DNA of 26,362 bases from Legionellaceae bacterium (GCA_947505025.1 CANNIJ010000004.1:1-26362), one strand, 5' to 3'; counted from the first letter of the stretch, positions 16,164 through 24,829 are shown. The notes: generated by a model from the sequence alone, not told the origin. Translations and numbers: made by a program.

Positions 16164-17210
16164 TCAGGTTTTCCAAGTAACCCCGAAGTCTACGATATTC
16201 ACGCCTATTTTTACATGCCCATTCTGAGGTGTAGGTCCAGCTTGATTAATTCTTGGGTCAGCAAAAACATAAGCATACTGTAGTTTGGCAGACCACTGCT
16301 TGGATATTGTATGCTCAATACTAGTGGCTAATAAGGTTATACTAGTTGCGGGTAATGCTATAGGCCTAAAAGCAACTGATTGTGGACTTGATTCATATTC
16401 TGCAGCAACCCCCAGTCCCCAATCTTCAAGAATTTGATATCTGGAGGCAATTTGCAGACTCCATGAATCATTATAATTTAATGGAAAAAATAAATCTCCA
16501 GCCACCGAGTTTTTTAACAGAAGATTCTGTTCTTGGCTCCACTGGATATAACGGATCGTCTCGAATAGCATCCACAATTCGGTGGGCTTGTGAACTAAAT
16601 TTAGCGTATAGGTTGTAGGAATAATGAGGTTATCACTGAAATCAGGCCGATAAAGATTACCTAGTTGACTAACTCCAGCTAAGTGTGTGAAATTTATTTT
16701 TGAATAATAACTTAAATTTAAAAAATTGGATTTATTTAATTGCAAAGCGAGCCCAGTGTCCCAACCATAGCCCCAGGCTGAGCTTTGATTAAACATTATA
16801 CCTGATGGTTGGGCTACAAAATTAATTTGTGCATTGCTGATTTGATTTATATCAACACCCAGACCGACTGCTATTTTATCGGTAATCTGATAACTCAGTT
16901 TAGGACTATAATTTGTATCTTTAATAATATCATCGGTAACTAACCGGCTAACAAACGAAGAGCTGGTGTAAGCAATGTTTGACAGTACTGGATGTGATAT
17001 ATCAAAAGCGGTAACCAATTTAGGATTTATGCGACTGGCAAGTCTTAAATAAGGTAGAAAAATATTAGTATTACTGGATGCCGTGCCATATATGCCGGAG
17101 ATTGTGCCGGTATATTTCATGCCAACTGCAATATCCGTTGTTCCAATTATAGCTGTGAATTTATTGATACTATTTAATGCTGCTGGATATGCTAGTGATG
17201 GGGACATCAT
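16164..17210 (-). pseudogene. FadL/OmpP1-family outer-membrane transporter lacking its N-terminus
   Basis: FadL proteins carry long-chain fatty acids and other hydrophobic compounds across the outer membrane. This 348-residue ORF matches the family barrel: YSPKLSYQITDKIAVGLGVDI, WGYGWDTGLALQL, LNLSYYSKINF, IPTTYTLNLVHKPTELWMLFETIRYIQWS, DSWSLQIASRYQI and a C-terminal GVTWKT strand. It starts at SPSLAYPAALNSINKF, which aligns with the NPA(G/A)L region normally some 50-60 residues in. The signal peptide and N-terminal hatch are missing, and an in-frame stop (TAA) lies directly before the ATG. The 5' end overlaps the bestrophin-like gene out of frame. It might still be translated (AAGG nearby) but could not be exported normally, so it is called broken. 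Confidence 0.75.
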
Positions 17211-18099
17211 TTACGCCGCCTTCAAATGGGTTTGTTAAGTTTTGACCTACCTTCTCCAAACACAAAAAAACGCCACCAATTAATATAACTACAGGAATGA
17301 TAAACCAAGCTGAATGGGATGCATGTAGTTCTGATAATAGCGATAAAGGTAGTACTAAGATAAATAGCCAGGTAAAATAACATGTGATCGAGTAAAAATT
17401 CCTCGGATAAGGTACATTTTTAATGCGAAAGCAATTTACTTGAGAGATATTTAGCTTGGTTATTAGAGATATAAATATGTTGAATTTACGATCGTCAATT
17501 ATATTTTGAGATAATAAACCTCGGATTAAACCGATTTGTAGCTCAAGAAAGTACAGTGGGCTTTTATTACTCGAGATGAATTTGTTGATTACAGATTTCG
17601 ATACGTATTTAGCTAGCTCGGTTTCAATAGGTATAGCTCTCTCAGGGATCACATAGTAACTATTCATAAAATCATGATTACTTGCCTCGTTTAAATTTTC
17701 CCATATTTTTTCTCTTCGTAGTGCGTAGCGTAATGCAGTTAGATATGCAAAGTGTAGATTGAGGATTTTTACTTGGTATATTTTCAGCCTTTTATTTGCA
17801 AGATGCGTATTACAAGTTAATAGTTGCAGACCCAAGTTATTGCTAATAGATTCGATCTCAGCATAGAGGTTGCTAGCATCGGTAAAACGTGTCATAGCTG
17901 CACTGTTTTTAAATGCAATCACAAAAGCTACAGATGTACCTAGCATTGTGCTGACTAGAAATGGAAATTCAACCATAAAAGTCCAATGTAAATAGTTGTA
18001 GATTGCCGCAGGGATAAAAGATATCCAGAACAGATAAGCGAGTTCGCGTCGCATCCATACAAAATAACTCATTACGGTAAACCTATTACCTACATGCAT
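17170..18099 (-). CDS. Bestrophin-like (UPF0187/YneE family) membrane channel protein
   Basis: The chosen ATG at 18099 has GGAG about 10 nt upstream; a TTG 12 codons earlier is less likely. The 309-residue protein shows the bestrophin pattern: WMRRELAYLFWIS and a first membrane hairpin (about 24-50), the signature VSTMLGTSVAFVIAFKNSAAMTRF (about 49-72), the pore-side CFRIKNVPYPRNFYSITCYF, two further membrane segments around LFILVLPLSLL and WFIIPVVILIGGVFLCL, then NPFEGGVNDVPITSISSSIK at the C-terminus. Bacterial bestrophins form pentameric ion channels. The protein stops near NDVPIT, where relatives often continue for 10-20 residues, so its tail may have been trimmed by the deletion that damaged the adjoining fadL gene. 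Ion selectivity is unknown. Confidence 0.82.
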   Translation of the reverse strand: MHVGNRFTVMSYFVWMRRELAYLFWISFIPAAIYNYLHWTFMVEFPFLVSTMLGTSVAFVIAFKNSAAMTRFTDASNLYAEIESISNNLGLQLLTCNTHLANKRLKIYQVKILNLHFAYLTALRYALRREKIWENLNEASNHDFMNSYYVIPERAIPIETELAKYVSKSVINKFISSNKSPLYFLELQIGLIRGLLSQNIIDDRKFNIFISLITKLNISQVNCFRIKNVPYPRNFYSITCYFTWLFILVLPLSLLSELHASHSAWFIIPVVILIGGVFLCLEKVGQNLTNPFEGGVNDVPITSISSSIK

Positions 18100-18335
18100 T
18101 AAATACTCACTCCAAGTTGCTACTTTGGCCAACAAATAGTGTGTGTGGCTTGTTGTAGGTCAAGGGTCAAGGATCTATAACTGTATGTAAAATATAGCAC
18201 CATTCTGGATTTAGTGCTTAAATAAAATGTAACTTAGATGGTATTTAGAAAATTGACCGGCATCCCTGGTTATTCTACAGCATCAGCTGCGCAAAGTTTT
18301 ACTCAGCGTGATACTCAAGACCTGTAATCAGACGA

Positions 18336-19061
18336 TCAGAGTGAGAAATTCTCTCCTAAGTATACCGAGCGGACTTGCTGATTCTGTAGGATGGCTTCCG
18401 CGCTGCCTTCACATAATATTTTACCTTGATTTACAATGTAGGCGCGCGTACAAATCGTCAGGGTTTCTCGTACGTTATGATCAGTGATCAGCACACCAAT
18501 ATTACGCTCACACAAGTGTAGAATGATTTTTTTTATATCTAAAACTGAAATAGGGTCGACGCCAGCAAATGGTTCATCTAGTAGAATAAAACTGGGCTCA
18601 ATCGCTAATGCACGCGCAATTTCTACACGCCGGCGTTCACCTCCGCTCAAGCTCATGCCCAAATTATTTTTTAAATGTGTAAGGCTAAATTCCTGCAACA
18701 AATGCTCTAATTTTAACATGCGTTCAGGTTTGCTAAGTTTTTTTCTTAATTCAAGTATCGCCAGGATGTTATCTGATACAGTCATTTTACGAAATACACT
18801 GGCTTCTTGGGGCAAATATCCAATACCCAGACGTGCACGTTTGTGCATGGCTTTTTTAGTAATATCTTGACCATTTAATAAAATGCTGCCTTGGTCGCAG
18901 GATTGTAAGCCGACTATCATATAAAAGCTGGTGGTTTTGCCGGCGCCATTTGGGCCCAGTAGTCCAACGCACTCTCCGCGTTTAATATGCATACTCAAAC
19001 CGTTAACAACGGTGCGTTTTTTGAATGATTTCTTAATATTGATTGCGGATAATGTATTCAT
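18336..19061 (-). CDS. lptB: LPS export ABC transporter ATP-binding protein LptB
   Basis: The cytoplasmic ATPase that, with LptF and LptG, extracts LPS from the inner membrane; 241 residues as usual. Walker A GPNGAGKTT (36-44), Q-loop LPQEASVFRKMTV (83-95), signature LSGGERRRVEIARAL (138-152), Walker B FILLDEPFAGVDP (158-170) and the switch histidine in LITDHNVRETL are all present. It overlaps the lptC/A fusion by 4 nt (ATGA). The usual downstream rpoN/hpf cluster is absent: a 200-nt gap follows, then the bestrophin-like gene. lptF and lptG are not in the window. Confidence 0.97.
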   Translation of the reverse strand: MNTLSAINIKKSFKKRTVVNGLSMHIKRGECVGLLGPNGAGKTTSFYMIVGLQSCDQGSILLNGQDITKKAMHKRARLGIGYLPQEASVFRKMTVSDNILAILELRKKLSKPERMLKLEHLLQEFSLTHLKNNLGMSLSGGERRRVEIARALAIEPSFILLDEPFAGVDPISVLDIKKIILHLCERNIGVLITDHNVRETLTICTRAYIVNQGKILCEGSAEAILQNQQVRSVYLGENFSL

Positions 19062-19951
19062 GTGTTTTTCTCAGGGTAAATCACAATCGTAGTGCGTGCT
19101 AGAGTGGTAGGAGTTGTTATTACATGCCGATGTGCTAAGTCGTAAATAATTCTAGGTGCAGTAAAAGATTGTGGGCCTTGAGTAATGCGTGCTGTACCTG
19201 TTAGCAGTATGGTTTGTGTGATTTGATTCAACAGCATGTGATCTGCTCGAGCATGCATGAGTGGCTCATCAGGCTTTAATTTACTCCAGTAATGCGCAGG
19301 TTTATTCGGTTCTCCATTAATTATAGCTGTGAGTAATGGATGCTGGGAGTCTCCGTGAGTAGTCACATTGTGTGCTCGCAGATGTGCTGATGGTTGGTCC
19401 ACAACCACATCGTTTAACAGTCTAAGGCTATGCGTGGCAAGATCGGCGGTCATGCCATGGCTATGTCCTTGTGTGGGTGCTTGTGTGAAAAACACTTGGT
19501 CGCTGGTTGTAACTTGCTGTTTCTGGGAGTTGTACTTGAGTGATTTGGTAGTGACATGCATGTCAGGTCTTTTAGCGCTGGCTATAGTATTTAAATGGAC
19601 ATTATCTTTAAAGGTAATCGTTTTACCTGAATGTAATGAAATGGCACTATCGGCGCTTAAATTCATTGGCGGCTGTTCTGTAGATATAATCTGTATGCGT
19701 GGTTGTGTAAACACGTGAGTATTGTTTTTTTGTATATGAAGCATGCATTTAGAGGAGAATGCGTGCACTTGAGTGCCATTTTGATCAAATTCTTGGAACG
19801 CAACATTGATTGCGACTGCGTCCACAGTCGTAGCCAAGCTTGTTTCACTCATACGCCGAATGACCGGTTTTTTTTTGCCAGCAAAAAATATAATGCCAGT
19901 ACAGACAACCAATACAATCAACCATATAATGGTCTGCCGCACATACTTCAC
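19058..19951 (-). CDS. lptC: LptC-LptA fusion protein (LPS transport bridge)
   Basis: One uninterrupted ORF of 297 residues starting with GTG (GGATAA upstream). Residues 7-24 are a membrane anchor. Residues about 44-184 match LptC: VDAVAINVAFQEFDQNG, then SGKTITFKDNVHLNT and the typical end HGMTADLATHSLRLLNDVVV. Residues about 180-293 match the C-terminal two-thirds of E. coli LptA: TAIINGEPNKPAHYW corresponds to its VIDGYGKPATFYQ, QTILLTGTARITQG to FVVLTGNAYLQQ, and APRIIYDLAHRHVIT to GDKITYLVKEQKMQA. LptA's signal peptide and first strands are absent. The gene sits between kdsC and lptB, where lptC and lptA are usually separate. I infer a permanently anchored periplasmic jellyroll bridge. 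A second, separate lptA elsewhere cannot be excluded. Confidence 0.82.
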   Translation of the reverse strand: MKYVRQTIIWLIVLVVCTGIIFFAGKKKPVIRRMSETSLATTVDAVAINVAFQEFDQNGTQVHAFSSKCMLHIQKNNTHVFTQPRIQIISTEQPPMNLSADSAISLHSGKTITFKDNVHLNTIASAKRPDMHVTTKSLKYNSQKQQVTTSDQVFFTQAPTQGHSHGMTADLATHSLRLLNDVVVDQPSAHLRAHNVTTHGDSQHPLLTAIINGEPNKPAHYWSKLKPDEPLMHARADHMLLNQITQTILLTGTARITQGPQSFTAPRIIYDLAHRHVITTPTTLARTTIVIYPEKNT

Positions 19952-20497
19952 TTAGATATTATCCGTTGCTGGAAGTTTAGTATTCAGAAAGGTCTCGATC
20001 GCCTGTTGTGTTTTATTTTGGGCGCTTAAAATCATATCACAAACTTCACGCACTGCTCCGCATCCTCCATTATGGGTGGTAATCCAGTCCGCGCCAGCTT
20101 TGATGGCCTCTACAGCGTTAGCAACCGCCACACTCATGCCAACTTGTTGCATAATCGGTAGATCTGGCAAGTCATCCCCAACGTAGGCCATTTGGTAGTC
20201 CTCAAGATTTAAACTAGTTTTTAAATCCTGATAAGCTGATTGTTTATTTATTTGCCCTTGGTAAACATGTTTGATGTTTAACTGTAACATTCTCTGCTCA
20301 ATTAGCAGTTGTTTAGATCCGGTAATTATCGAGACTTCTATCCCAACAGCTTGCAGTAATTTCAAGCCCAATCCATCGTGTATATGAAACGCTTTTTGAT
20401 CATTGCCGGCATTATTTAGAAAGATTAGTCCGTTGGTCAGAACCCCATCTAAATCACATATCAGGCACTTAATATTTTGTGCTTTCTTGATCAGCAT
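19952..20497 (-). CDS. kdsC: 3-deoxy-D-manno-octulosonate 8-phosphate phosphatase KdsC
   Basis: A cytoplasmic HAD-family phosphatase that removes phosphate from Kdo-8-phosphate on the way to LPS inner core; 181 residues, usual length. HAD motif 1 is CDLDGVLTNG (D15 and D17), motif 2 is SIITGSK, and motif 4 is YVGDDLPDLP. The family-specific KAFHIHDGLGLKLL and TTHNGGCGAVREVCD are also present. The start has GGAG 8 nt upstream. It begins 18 nt after the kdsD stop and its own stop abuts the lptC/A start, so the operon reads kdsD-kdsC-lptC/A-lptB. Confidence 0.96.
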   Translation of the reverse strand: MLIKKAQNIKCLICDLDGVLTNGLIFLNNAGNDQKAFHIHDGLGLKLLQAVGIEVSIITGSKQLLIEQRMLQLNIKHVYQGQINKQSAYQDLKTSLNLEDYQMAYVGDDLPDLPIMQQVGMSVAVANAVEAIKAGADWITTHNGGCGAVREVCDMILSAQNKTQQAIETFLNTKLPATDNI

Positions 20498-20515
20498 AAT
20501 TTTAACTCCAGAGTC

Positions 20516-21478
20516 TTAAAAAATTCCGGCACGCAGCAACGCATGTAGATGTACTACAGCTTTTGGCTGGTTGTCAGCATCGACTACTACCAAGCAGGTA
20601 ATCTTATTTTTTTGCATGATTTCCAAGGCTTCTGCCGCTAATATACCTGGAAAAACAGTTAATGGCTCGCGTGTCATCACACTATGTAATTTTGTTATAT
20701 TTAAATTGTCATTAGCAATTAAGGTTCGGCGGATATCTCCATCAGTGAACACGCCAACTAAATTTCCGGTTGCATTTACCACACAAGTCATGCCCAGGTG
20801 TTTTTGATTTACCTCAATCAACGCTTCAATTACCGTATCATTTTCGTTGGCAACTGGCAGGGCCTGTCCAGCGCTCCATAGATCATCTACACGTAATAAT
20901 AAACGCTTGCCTAACATGCCTCCAGGATGGGATCTGGCAAAATCATCTAGATCAAATCCGCGTGCTTGTAACAAAGATATAGCTAAAGCATCCCCCATGA
21001 CCAGAGAAACAGTGGTGCTGGTAGTAGGAGCTAACCCTAAAGGACAAGCTTCTTGATGAATACTCACGTCTAAATTGATGGTGGCAGAAGTTGCTAATGT
21101 AGATTTAGGGTTGCCAGTTAAGGAGATCAATGAAATATTAAGTGATTTTAATAGTGGCAATAAAACTAGTAATTCTTGAGTTTCACCTGAATTTGATATC
21201 GCAAGAACAGTATCATTACGAGTAATCATGCCCATATCGCCGTGACTAGCTTCGCCGGGGTGCATAAAAAAAGCTGGAGTCCCAGTACTGCTTAAGGTCG
21301 CTGCGATTTTTTTGCCAATGTGGCCTGATTTACCCATCCCAGTGACTACCACGCGAGCATTACAGGCTAATAAGATCTCGCATGCTTGATTAAATTTTTG
21401 ATCTAAACGATGCGTTAATTCTAAAACCGCACGTGCCTCGGTTTCAATTACGGCTAATCCAAGTTTACAAAAATCCAT
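20516..21478 (-). CDS. kdsD: D-arabinose 5-phosphate isomerase KdsD
   Basis: Interconverts ribulose 5-phosphate and arabinose 5-phosphate, the first committed supply step for Kdo. The 320-residue protein has an N-terminal SIS sugar-isomerase domain with GMGKSGHIGKK (47-57), STGTPAFFMHPGEASHGDMGM (64-84) and ISNSGETQELL. The SIS domain closes with DDFARSHPGGMLGKRLL, and two CBS domains follow (about 207-320, with GVFTDGDIRR). It is first in the Kdo/LPS transport operon. The binding site before the ATG is weak. Confidence 0.96.
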   Translation of the reverse strand: MDFCKLGLAVIETEARAVLELTHRLDQKFNQACEILLACNARVVVTGMGKSGHIGKKIAATLSSTGTPAFFMHPGEASHGDMGMITRNDTVLAISNSGETQELLVLLPLLKSLNISLISLTGNPKSTLATSATINLDVSIHQEACPLGLAPTTSTTVSLVMGDALAISLLQARGFDLDDFARSHPGGMLGKRLLLRVDDLWSAGQALPVANENDTVIEALIEVNQKHLGMTCVVNATGNLVGVFTDGDIRRTLIANDNLNITKLHSVMTREPLTVFPGILAAEALEIMQKNKITCLVVVDADNQPKAVVHLHALLRAGIF

Positions 21479-21556
21479 TATATAGGTACATCAAAAGAAA
21501 GATTATGTTGATATGTTAACATTGTTTGTACTGACAGCCCACTGTTATACTGCCAG

Positions 21557-21583
21557 TCTCGTGTGTTATTTAAATACACGAGA
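21557..21583 (-). terminator. Hairpin across the stop codon of the OmpA-like lipoprotein gene
   Basis: Perfect 8-bp arms TCTCGTGT and ACACGAGA with an 11-nt loop flank the stop codon at 21566-21568. No T-run follows on the minus strand, so it is not a classic intrinsic terminator; it may stabilise the mRNA 3' end or do nothing. Confidence 0.2.
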
Positions 21584-22261
21584 AAGCATGCTTGGCTGTT
21601 CTTTGGTTGGCTGATTCAGCCACTGGATCTCAATTCTACGATTATAAGCACTGCCACGCGTAAAATGATTATCGCCTAAGGTATGTTGATCGCCGTAACC
21701 CTGAGCATATAAGTAGTGTGCCGGCACGCCATTGGCCCATAAGAAGGTCACTATTGCTTCGGCTTGTTTTTGTGATCGTATTTGTTTGCTTTTTGATGAT
21801 CCAACATTATCTGTAAATCCAGCTACATATATGCGGTGGCATGGGTAAAAGCGCATTAAACGGATTATATTATTTAGTCCGGCATAACAGGTTTCATTAA
21901 GAGCTGCGCTGTTAAATAAAAAATAATGATCAGTGGGGATGATCAATGTCATGGTGTCACCGTATTGTACAAATTGAATGTCGTCTTTTTGTAGTTCGCT
22001 GAGAATTGAAAATTTGCTTGTACGATATAAACTGACAATAGTACCGGCCGATCCTCCGATTGCTGCCCCAACAACCGTACTCATTACGGTACTGCCAATG
22101 AGTAATCCAGTGAGTGCACCTATCCCTGTGAGTGGTGCGACTGCTTTAAAATTTGTTGGTTGAGGTTGAAATTGATTGAACGGTGGTTGAAAGCATGCAG
22201 TTAACGTGCATAACATAAGTAGGAGACTGATCAGTTGACGATTAACATGGTTGATTAACAT
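21566..22261 (-). CDS. OmpA-domain lipoprotein with glycine-rich membrane-like segment
   Basis: The 231-residue protein has a lipoprotein signal: LLLMLCTLTAC with the lipidated cysteine at 23. A proline/glutamine-rich linker follows, then a glycine-rich stretch (about 46-77, PLTGIGALTGLLIG to GAAIGGSAG) of glycine-zipper type. The C-terminal OmpA/MotB peptidoglycan-binding domain (about 95-216) contains IYVAGFTDNVGSSKSKQ and ends NRRIEIQW. The start has AAGGA 7 nt upstream. It probably tethers the outer membrane to peptidoglycan. Dot/Icm systems include an OmpA-like lipoprotein (DotK/IcmN), and this genome has icmB, but the gene lies about 20 kb away from it among unrelated genes. The glycine-zipper segment also fits YiaD-like proteins, so no secretion role is claimed. 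Confidence 0.85.
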   Translation of the reverse strand: MLINHVNRQLISLLLMLCTLTACFQPPFNQFQPQPTNFKAVAPLTGIGALTGLLIGSTVMSTVVGAAIGGSAGTIVSLYRTSKFSILSELQKDDIQFVQYGDTMTLIIPTDHYFLFNSAALNETCYAGLNNIIRLMRFYPCHRIYVAGFTDNVGSSKSKQIRSQKQAEAIVTFLWANGVPAHYLYAQGYGDQHTLGDNHFTRGSAYNRRIEIQWLNQPTKEQPSMLSRVFK

Positions 22262-22340
22262 GGATCATCCTTCAAACAAGCATTAGGTTATCCTAACGGA
22301 GTATTTCGTTTGAAGCAATGGTATTGATCCATATAAAAAA

Positions 22341-22359
22341 AGCACCAACAAGTGGTGCT
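22341..22359 (-). terminator. Intrinsic, probably bidirectional terminator after the cold-shock gene
   Basis: Stem AGCACCA/TGGTGCT (7 bp) with a 5-nt loop; on the minus strand the hairpin is followed by a run of Ts (complement of the A-run at 22335-22341), and on the plus strand by TTTTTT. It lies about 20 nt beyond the cold-shock stop codon, separating that gene from the OmpA-like gene. Confidence 0.9.
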
Positions 22360-22380
22360 TTTTTATAGCATAAGATAGAA

Positions 22381-22587
22381 CTAAACTACTTCTACTTCTT
22401 CTGCTTGAGGTCCTTTTTGACCTTGGCCTGGCTTGAACGTCACTGCAGCGCCTTCAGCAAGGGTTTTGAAACCACTGCCTTGAATTGCACTGAAATGAAC
22501 AAAGTAGTCTTTGCCATTGCTTTCAATAAAACCAAAGCCTTTGCTTTCGTTAAACCATTTTACTGTACCGCGAACTTTGTCTGACAT
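22381..22587 (-). CDS. CspA-family cold-shock protein
   Basis: A 68-residue single cold-shock domain that binds single-stranded RNA/DNA and acts as an RNA chaperone. RNP1 is KGFGFIE (residues 16-22) and RNP2 is DYFVHFSAI (27-35); the N-terminus VRGTVKWFNESKG and C-terminus GPQAEEVEVV are typical. An AGGA binding site lies 10 nt upstream. The gene is monocistronic, with its own promoter (22618-22647) and a strong terminator. The predicted 5' leader is only about 25 nt, so the long cold-sensing leader of E. coli cspA is absent. Confidence 0.97.
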   Translation of the reverse strand: MSDKVRGTVKWFNESKGFGFIESNGKDYFVHFSAIQGSGFKTLAEGAAVTFKPGQGQKGPQAEEVEVV

Positions 22588-22617
22588 TTTCTATTTATCC
22601 TCATTAACTGGACATAC

Positions 22618-22647
22618 AGTCTAACACGAACTAATTCACGTTGCCAA
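22618..22647 (-). promoter_or_regulatory. Sigma-70-type promoter of the cold-shock gene
   Basis: On the minus strand TTGGCA (22647-22642), 18 bp, TAGACT (22623-22618). Transcription would start about 25 nt before the ATG. Confidence 0.5.
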
Positions 22648-22671
22648 CGATTTTTATCAAAAAAACTCAAG

Positions 22672-24723
22672 TTACCAAATCTTACACAGAATCGATTTAA
22701 CCATGGGTGATGATTCCTGTAGATTAAAGGCTTTTTTGAAAGCTGGCAGGTTGGCTATTGAACCATTTACGCGAAATATCGCTGGTGGATGTGGGTCAGT
22801 TGTGATTAATTGTGCCGCGTATTCTGGACGCATGCTTGATGCCCAGGTATGTGCAGCGCTTAAAAAGAATTGTTGTTCAGCAGTTAAACCATCGATATTT
22901 TTTCCTGGACTGTGTTTTTGCGCATTTTCAAAAGCACGGTATGCCAGAGTTAGCCCGCCTAGATCTGCAGTGGCTTCGCCCACGACCCAAGGACCCTTGA
23001 CCTTTATTTTTCCATTAATGGTGTAAGTTGAATATTGCTGACTCACACATTGAGTGGCCTCTTTAAATGTTTTTAAATCTGCTGCCGTCCACCAATTATT
23101 TAGGTTACCACTCAGATCAAATTGGGCACCCTGATCATCAAACCCGTGTGTGATTTCGTGGCCTATAACCCAGCCTATTCCACCATAGTTGACTGCATCA
23201 CTGGCGTTTTTGTCAAAAAATGGTGCCTGCAGAATACCGCAGGGCAGATTAATACTATTCATCGATGGATCATAATATGCATTAATGGTTTGTGGAGTCA
23301 TTTCCCACTCACTCCGATCAATTGGTTTATCGATTTTGTGTAGATTATGTTGAACTATAAATTTATTCGCACGCAGCACATTCATTACATATGCACCACG
23401 ATTAATTATTAATGAATCATATGACCAGGAGTGTTCAGGGTAGCCCACACGTTCTTCCATGCGTTCTAGTTTTTTGACCGCCGCCAGACGTGTTTCTGGC
23501 GTCATCCATGCTAAAGTACTTAAATCTTTTTTGAGAACCTGATGAATTTCATGGATTATCTCCATTACCTCCAGTTTAGCTTGTTCAGAAAAATAGCGTT
23601 TAACATATAAGTCACCTACAGCAAATCCCAGCGCTTGATTTTCTGTGTTCACAACTTTTTTCCAGGCTGGTGCCTGTTGTGTTACACCGGATAAGACTGT
23701 AGTCATGTGAAAGTCTTCATTTACAAATGGTTCAGATAAATAGGCGGCAGTATCACTAATTAAATGCCAGCGCAAATATGTTTTAATATCTGCGATAGAT
23801 AGCTCGGGTAATAATTTTTGCAGTGCATTAATGTAGTCAGGCATAGCTACATTAATATTTGTTGGCAGTTTTTTTACGCCTAATGCATGCAGGTATTTTG
23901 GCCATGAGAATGTTTGGTTACTCAGCTTGTTGATTGGCGTCATGTGGTAAATTGCATTAGGGTTACGCTGTGCTATTTGTGACATGCTAGCTTTAGCCAG
24001 TGCAGTTTCGATTCGCATCACTGTTTGGGCATCTGAGCTGGCCAAATCATTGGATTCACCTAAGAGTTTAAACATATTTTGCATATGATTAACTAATTCA
24101 GTGCGTATATGAGTAAAGCGGCGGTTATTCAGCAAGTAATAATCACGATCAGGCAGAGTTAAGCCTGCTTGCAAGACTGCACCAATTTGTTTAGTACTAT
24201 CTTTAAAGTCTTGCATGCTAACAAAGCAAAAAAAGGCATTAATTCCAAATAGATGTAATCTGGCCAGTTCTGCGGGTAAATCGTGTAATGAGATTATTGC
24301 ATCAATGCGCTTTAATTCTGTAGCCAGTGGTTTAATCCCCTGGCGGTCGCGTTGGGCTTGATCCATGCCGCTGGTATAAAAATCTCCAACTTTTTTTTCA
24401 ATACTGCCATTTTTAGCCGTGCTATCACTTGCCGCATCTTGCATTAACGTATGCAGATTTTTTAGATTCTGTTCTTGTAAAACTGAGAATGTGCTCCAGC
24501 TAGCATGATCTGAGGGTATAGGATTGTTTTTTATCCAATTACCATTTGCATACGCATAAAAATCTTGTCCAGGAGTATACTTAAGATCGCGCCACTCCAA
24601 ATGGATCGCTTTTTCCTCGCTAGTAACGGCGAATGCGAGTGTGTTTACAAAGCAGCATAGGAATATTCCTAGAATTTTTTTATGAGTGCATAAATCATTT
24701 AACAGCATATTGATGTTTTCCAT
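22672..24723 (-). CDS. pepO: Secreted M13-family zinc metallopeptidase (neprilysin/PepO-like)
   Basis: A 683-residue endopeptidase of the family that cleaves oligopeptides. The N-terminal signal peptide has its hydrophobic core at ILGIFLCCFVNTLAFA, so it acts outside the cytoplasm. The start at 24723 lacks a clear binding site; an in-frame ATG 5 codons later is preceded by GGAAAA and may be the real one. The M13 N-terminal domain begins TPGQDFYAYANGNWIKNNPIP. The catalytic zinc site is HEITH (H522, H526), with E583 in GEATADLGG as third ligand, 61 residues on as expected. The protein ends CKIW, the family's conserved CxxW tail. It is monocistronic; its substrate, host or bacterial, is unknown. 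Confidence 0.95.
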   Translation of the reverse strand: MENINMLLNDLCTHKKILGIFLCCFVNTLAFAVTSEEKAIHLEWRDLKYTPGQDFYAYANGNWIKNNPIPSDHASWSTFSVLQEQNLKNLHTLMQDAASDSTAKNGSIEKKVGDFYTSGMDQAQRDRQGIKPLATELKRIDAIISLHDLPAELARLHLFGINAFFCFVSMQDFKDSTKQIGAVLQAGLTLPDRDYYLLNNRRFTHIRTELVNHMQNMFKLLGESNDLASSDAQTVMRIETALAKASMSQIAQRNPNAIYHMTPINKLSNQTFSWPKYLHALGVKKLPTNINVAMPDYINALQKLLPELSIADIKTYLRWHLISDTAAYLSEPFVNEDFHMTTVLSGVTQQAPAWKKVVNTENQALGFAVGDLYVKRYFSEQAKLEVMEIIHEIHQVLKKDLSTLAWMTPETRLAAVKKLERMEERVGYPEHSWSYDSLIINRGAYVMNVLRANKFIVQHNLHKIDKPIDRSEWEMTPQTINAYYDPSMNSINLPCGILQAPFFDKNASDAVNYGGIGWVIGHEITHGFDDQGAQFDLSGNLNNWWTAADLKTFKEATQCVSQQYSTYTINGKIKVKGPWVVGEATADLGGLTLAYRAFENAQKHSPGKNIDGLTAEQQFFLSAAHTWASSMRPEYAAQLITTDPHPPAIFRVNGSIANLPAFKKAFNLQESSPMVKSILCKIW

Positions 24724-24801
24724 ATCAGGATTTCTACTGAAGCATCATTTAATACTACACGATAAATACAGGGTAATCAGGTTTTTTTATTTATAAAGTC
24801 G

Positions 24802-24829
24802 TTCACATAAATTATTCAGGTTGTATACC
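24802..24829 (+). promoter_or_regulatory. Candidate promoter for the DUF2892 gene
   Basis: TTCACA (24802-24807), 16 bp, TATACC (24824-24829): 5 of 6 and 4 of 6 consensus matches, about 37 nt before a short upstream ORF and 71 nt before the DUF2892 start. Confidence 0.4.

Noticed and set aside
18238..18327. 29-residue plus-strand ORF in the gap between lptB and the bestrophin-like gene
   Set aside because: No ribosome-binding site, no family match and opposite direction to both neighbours. The 200-nt gap otherwise shows only AT-rich sequence.
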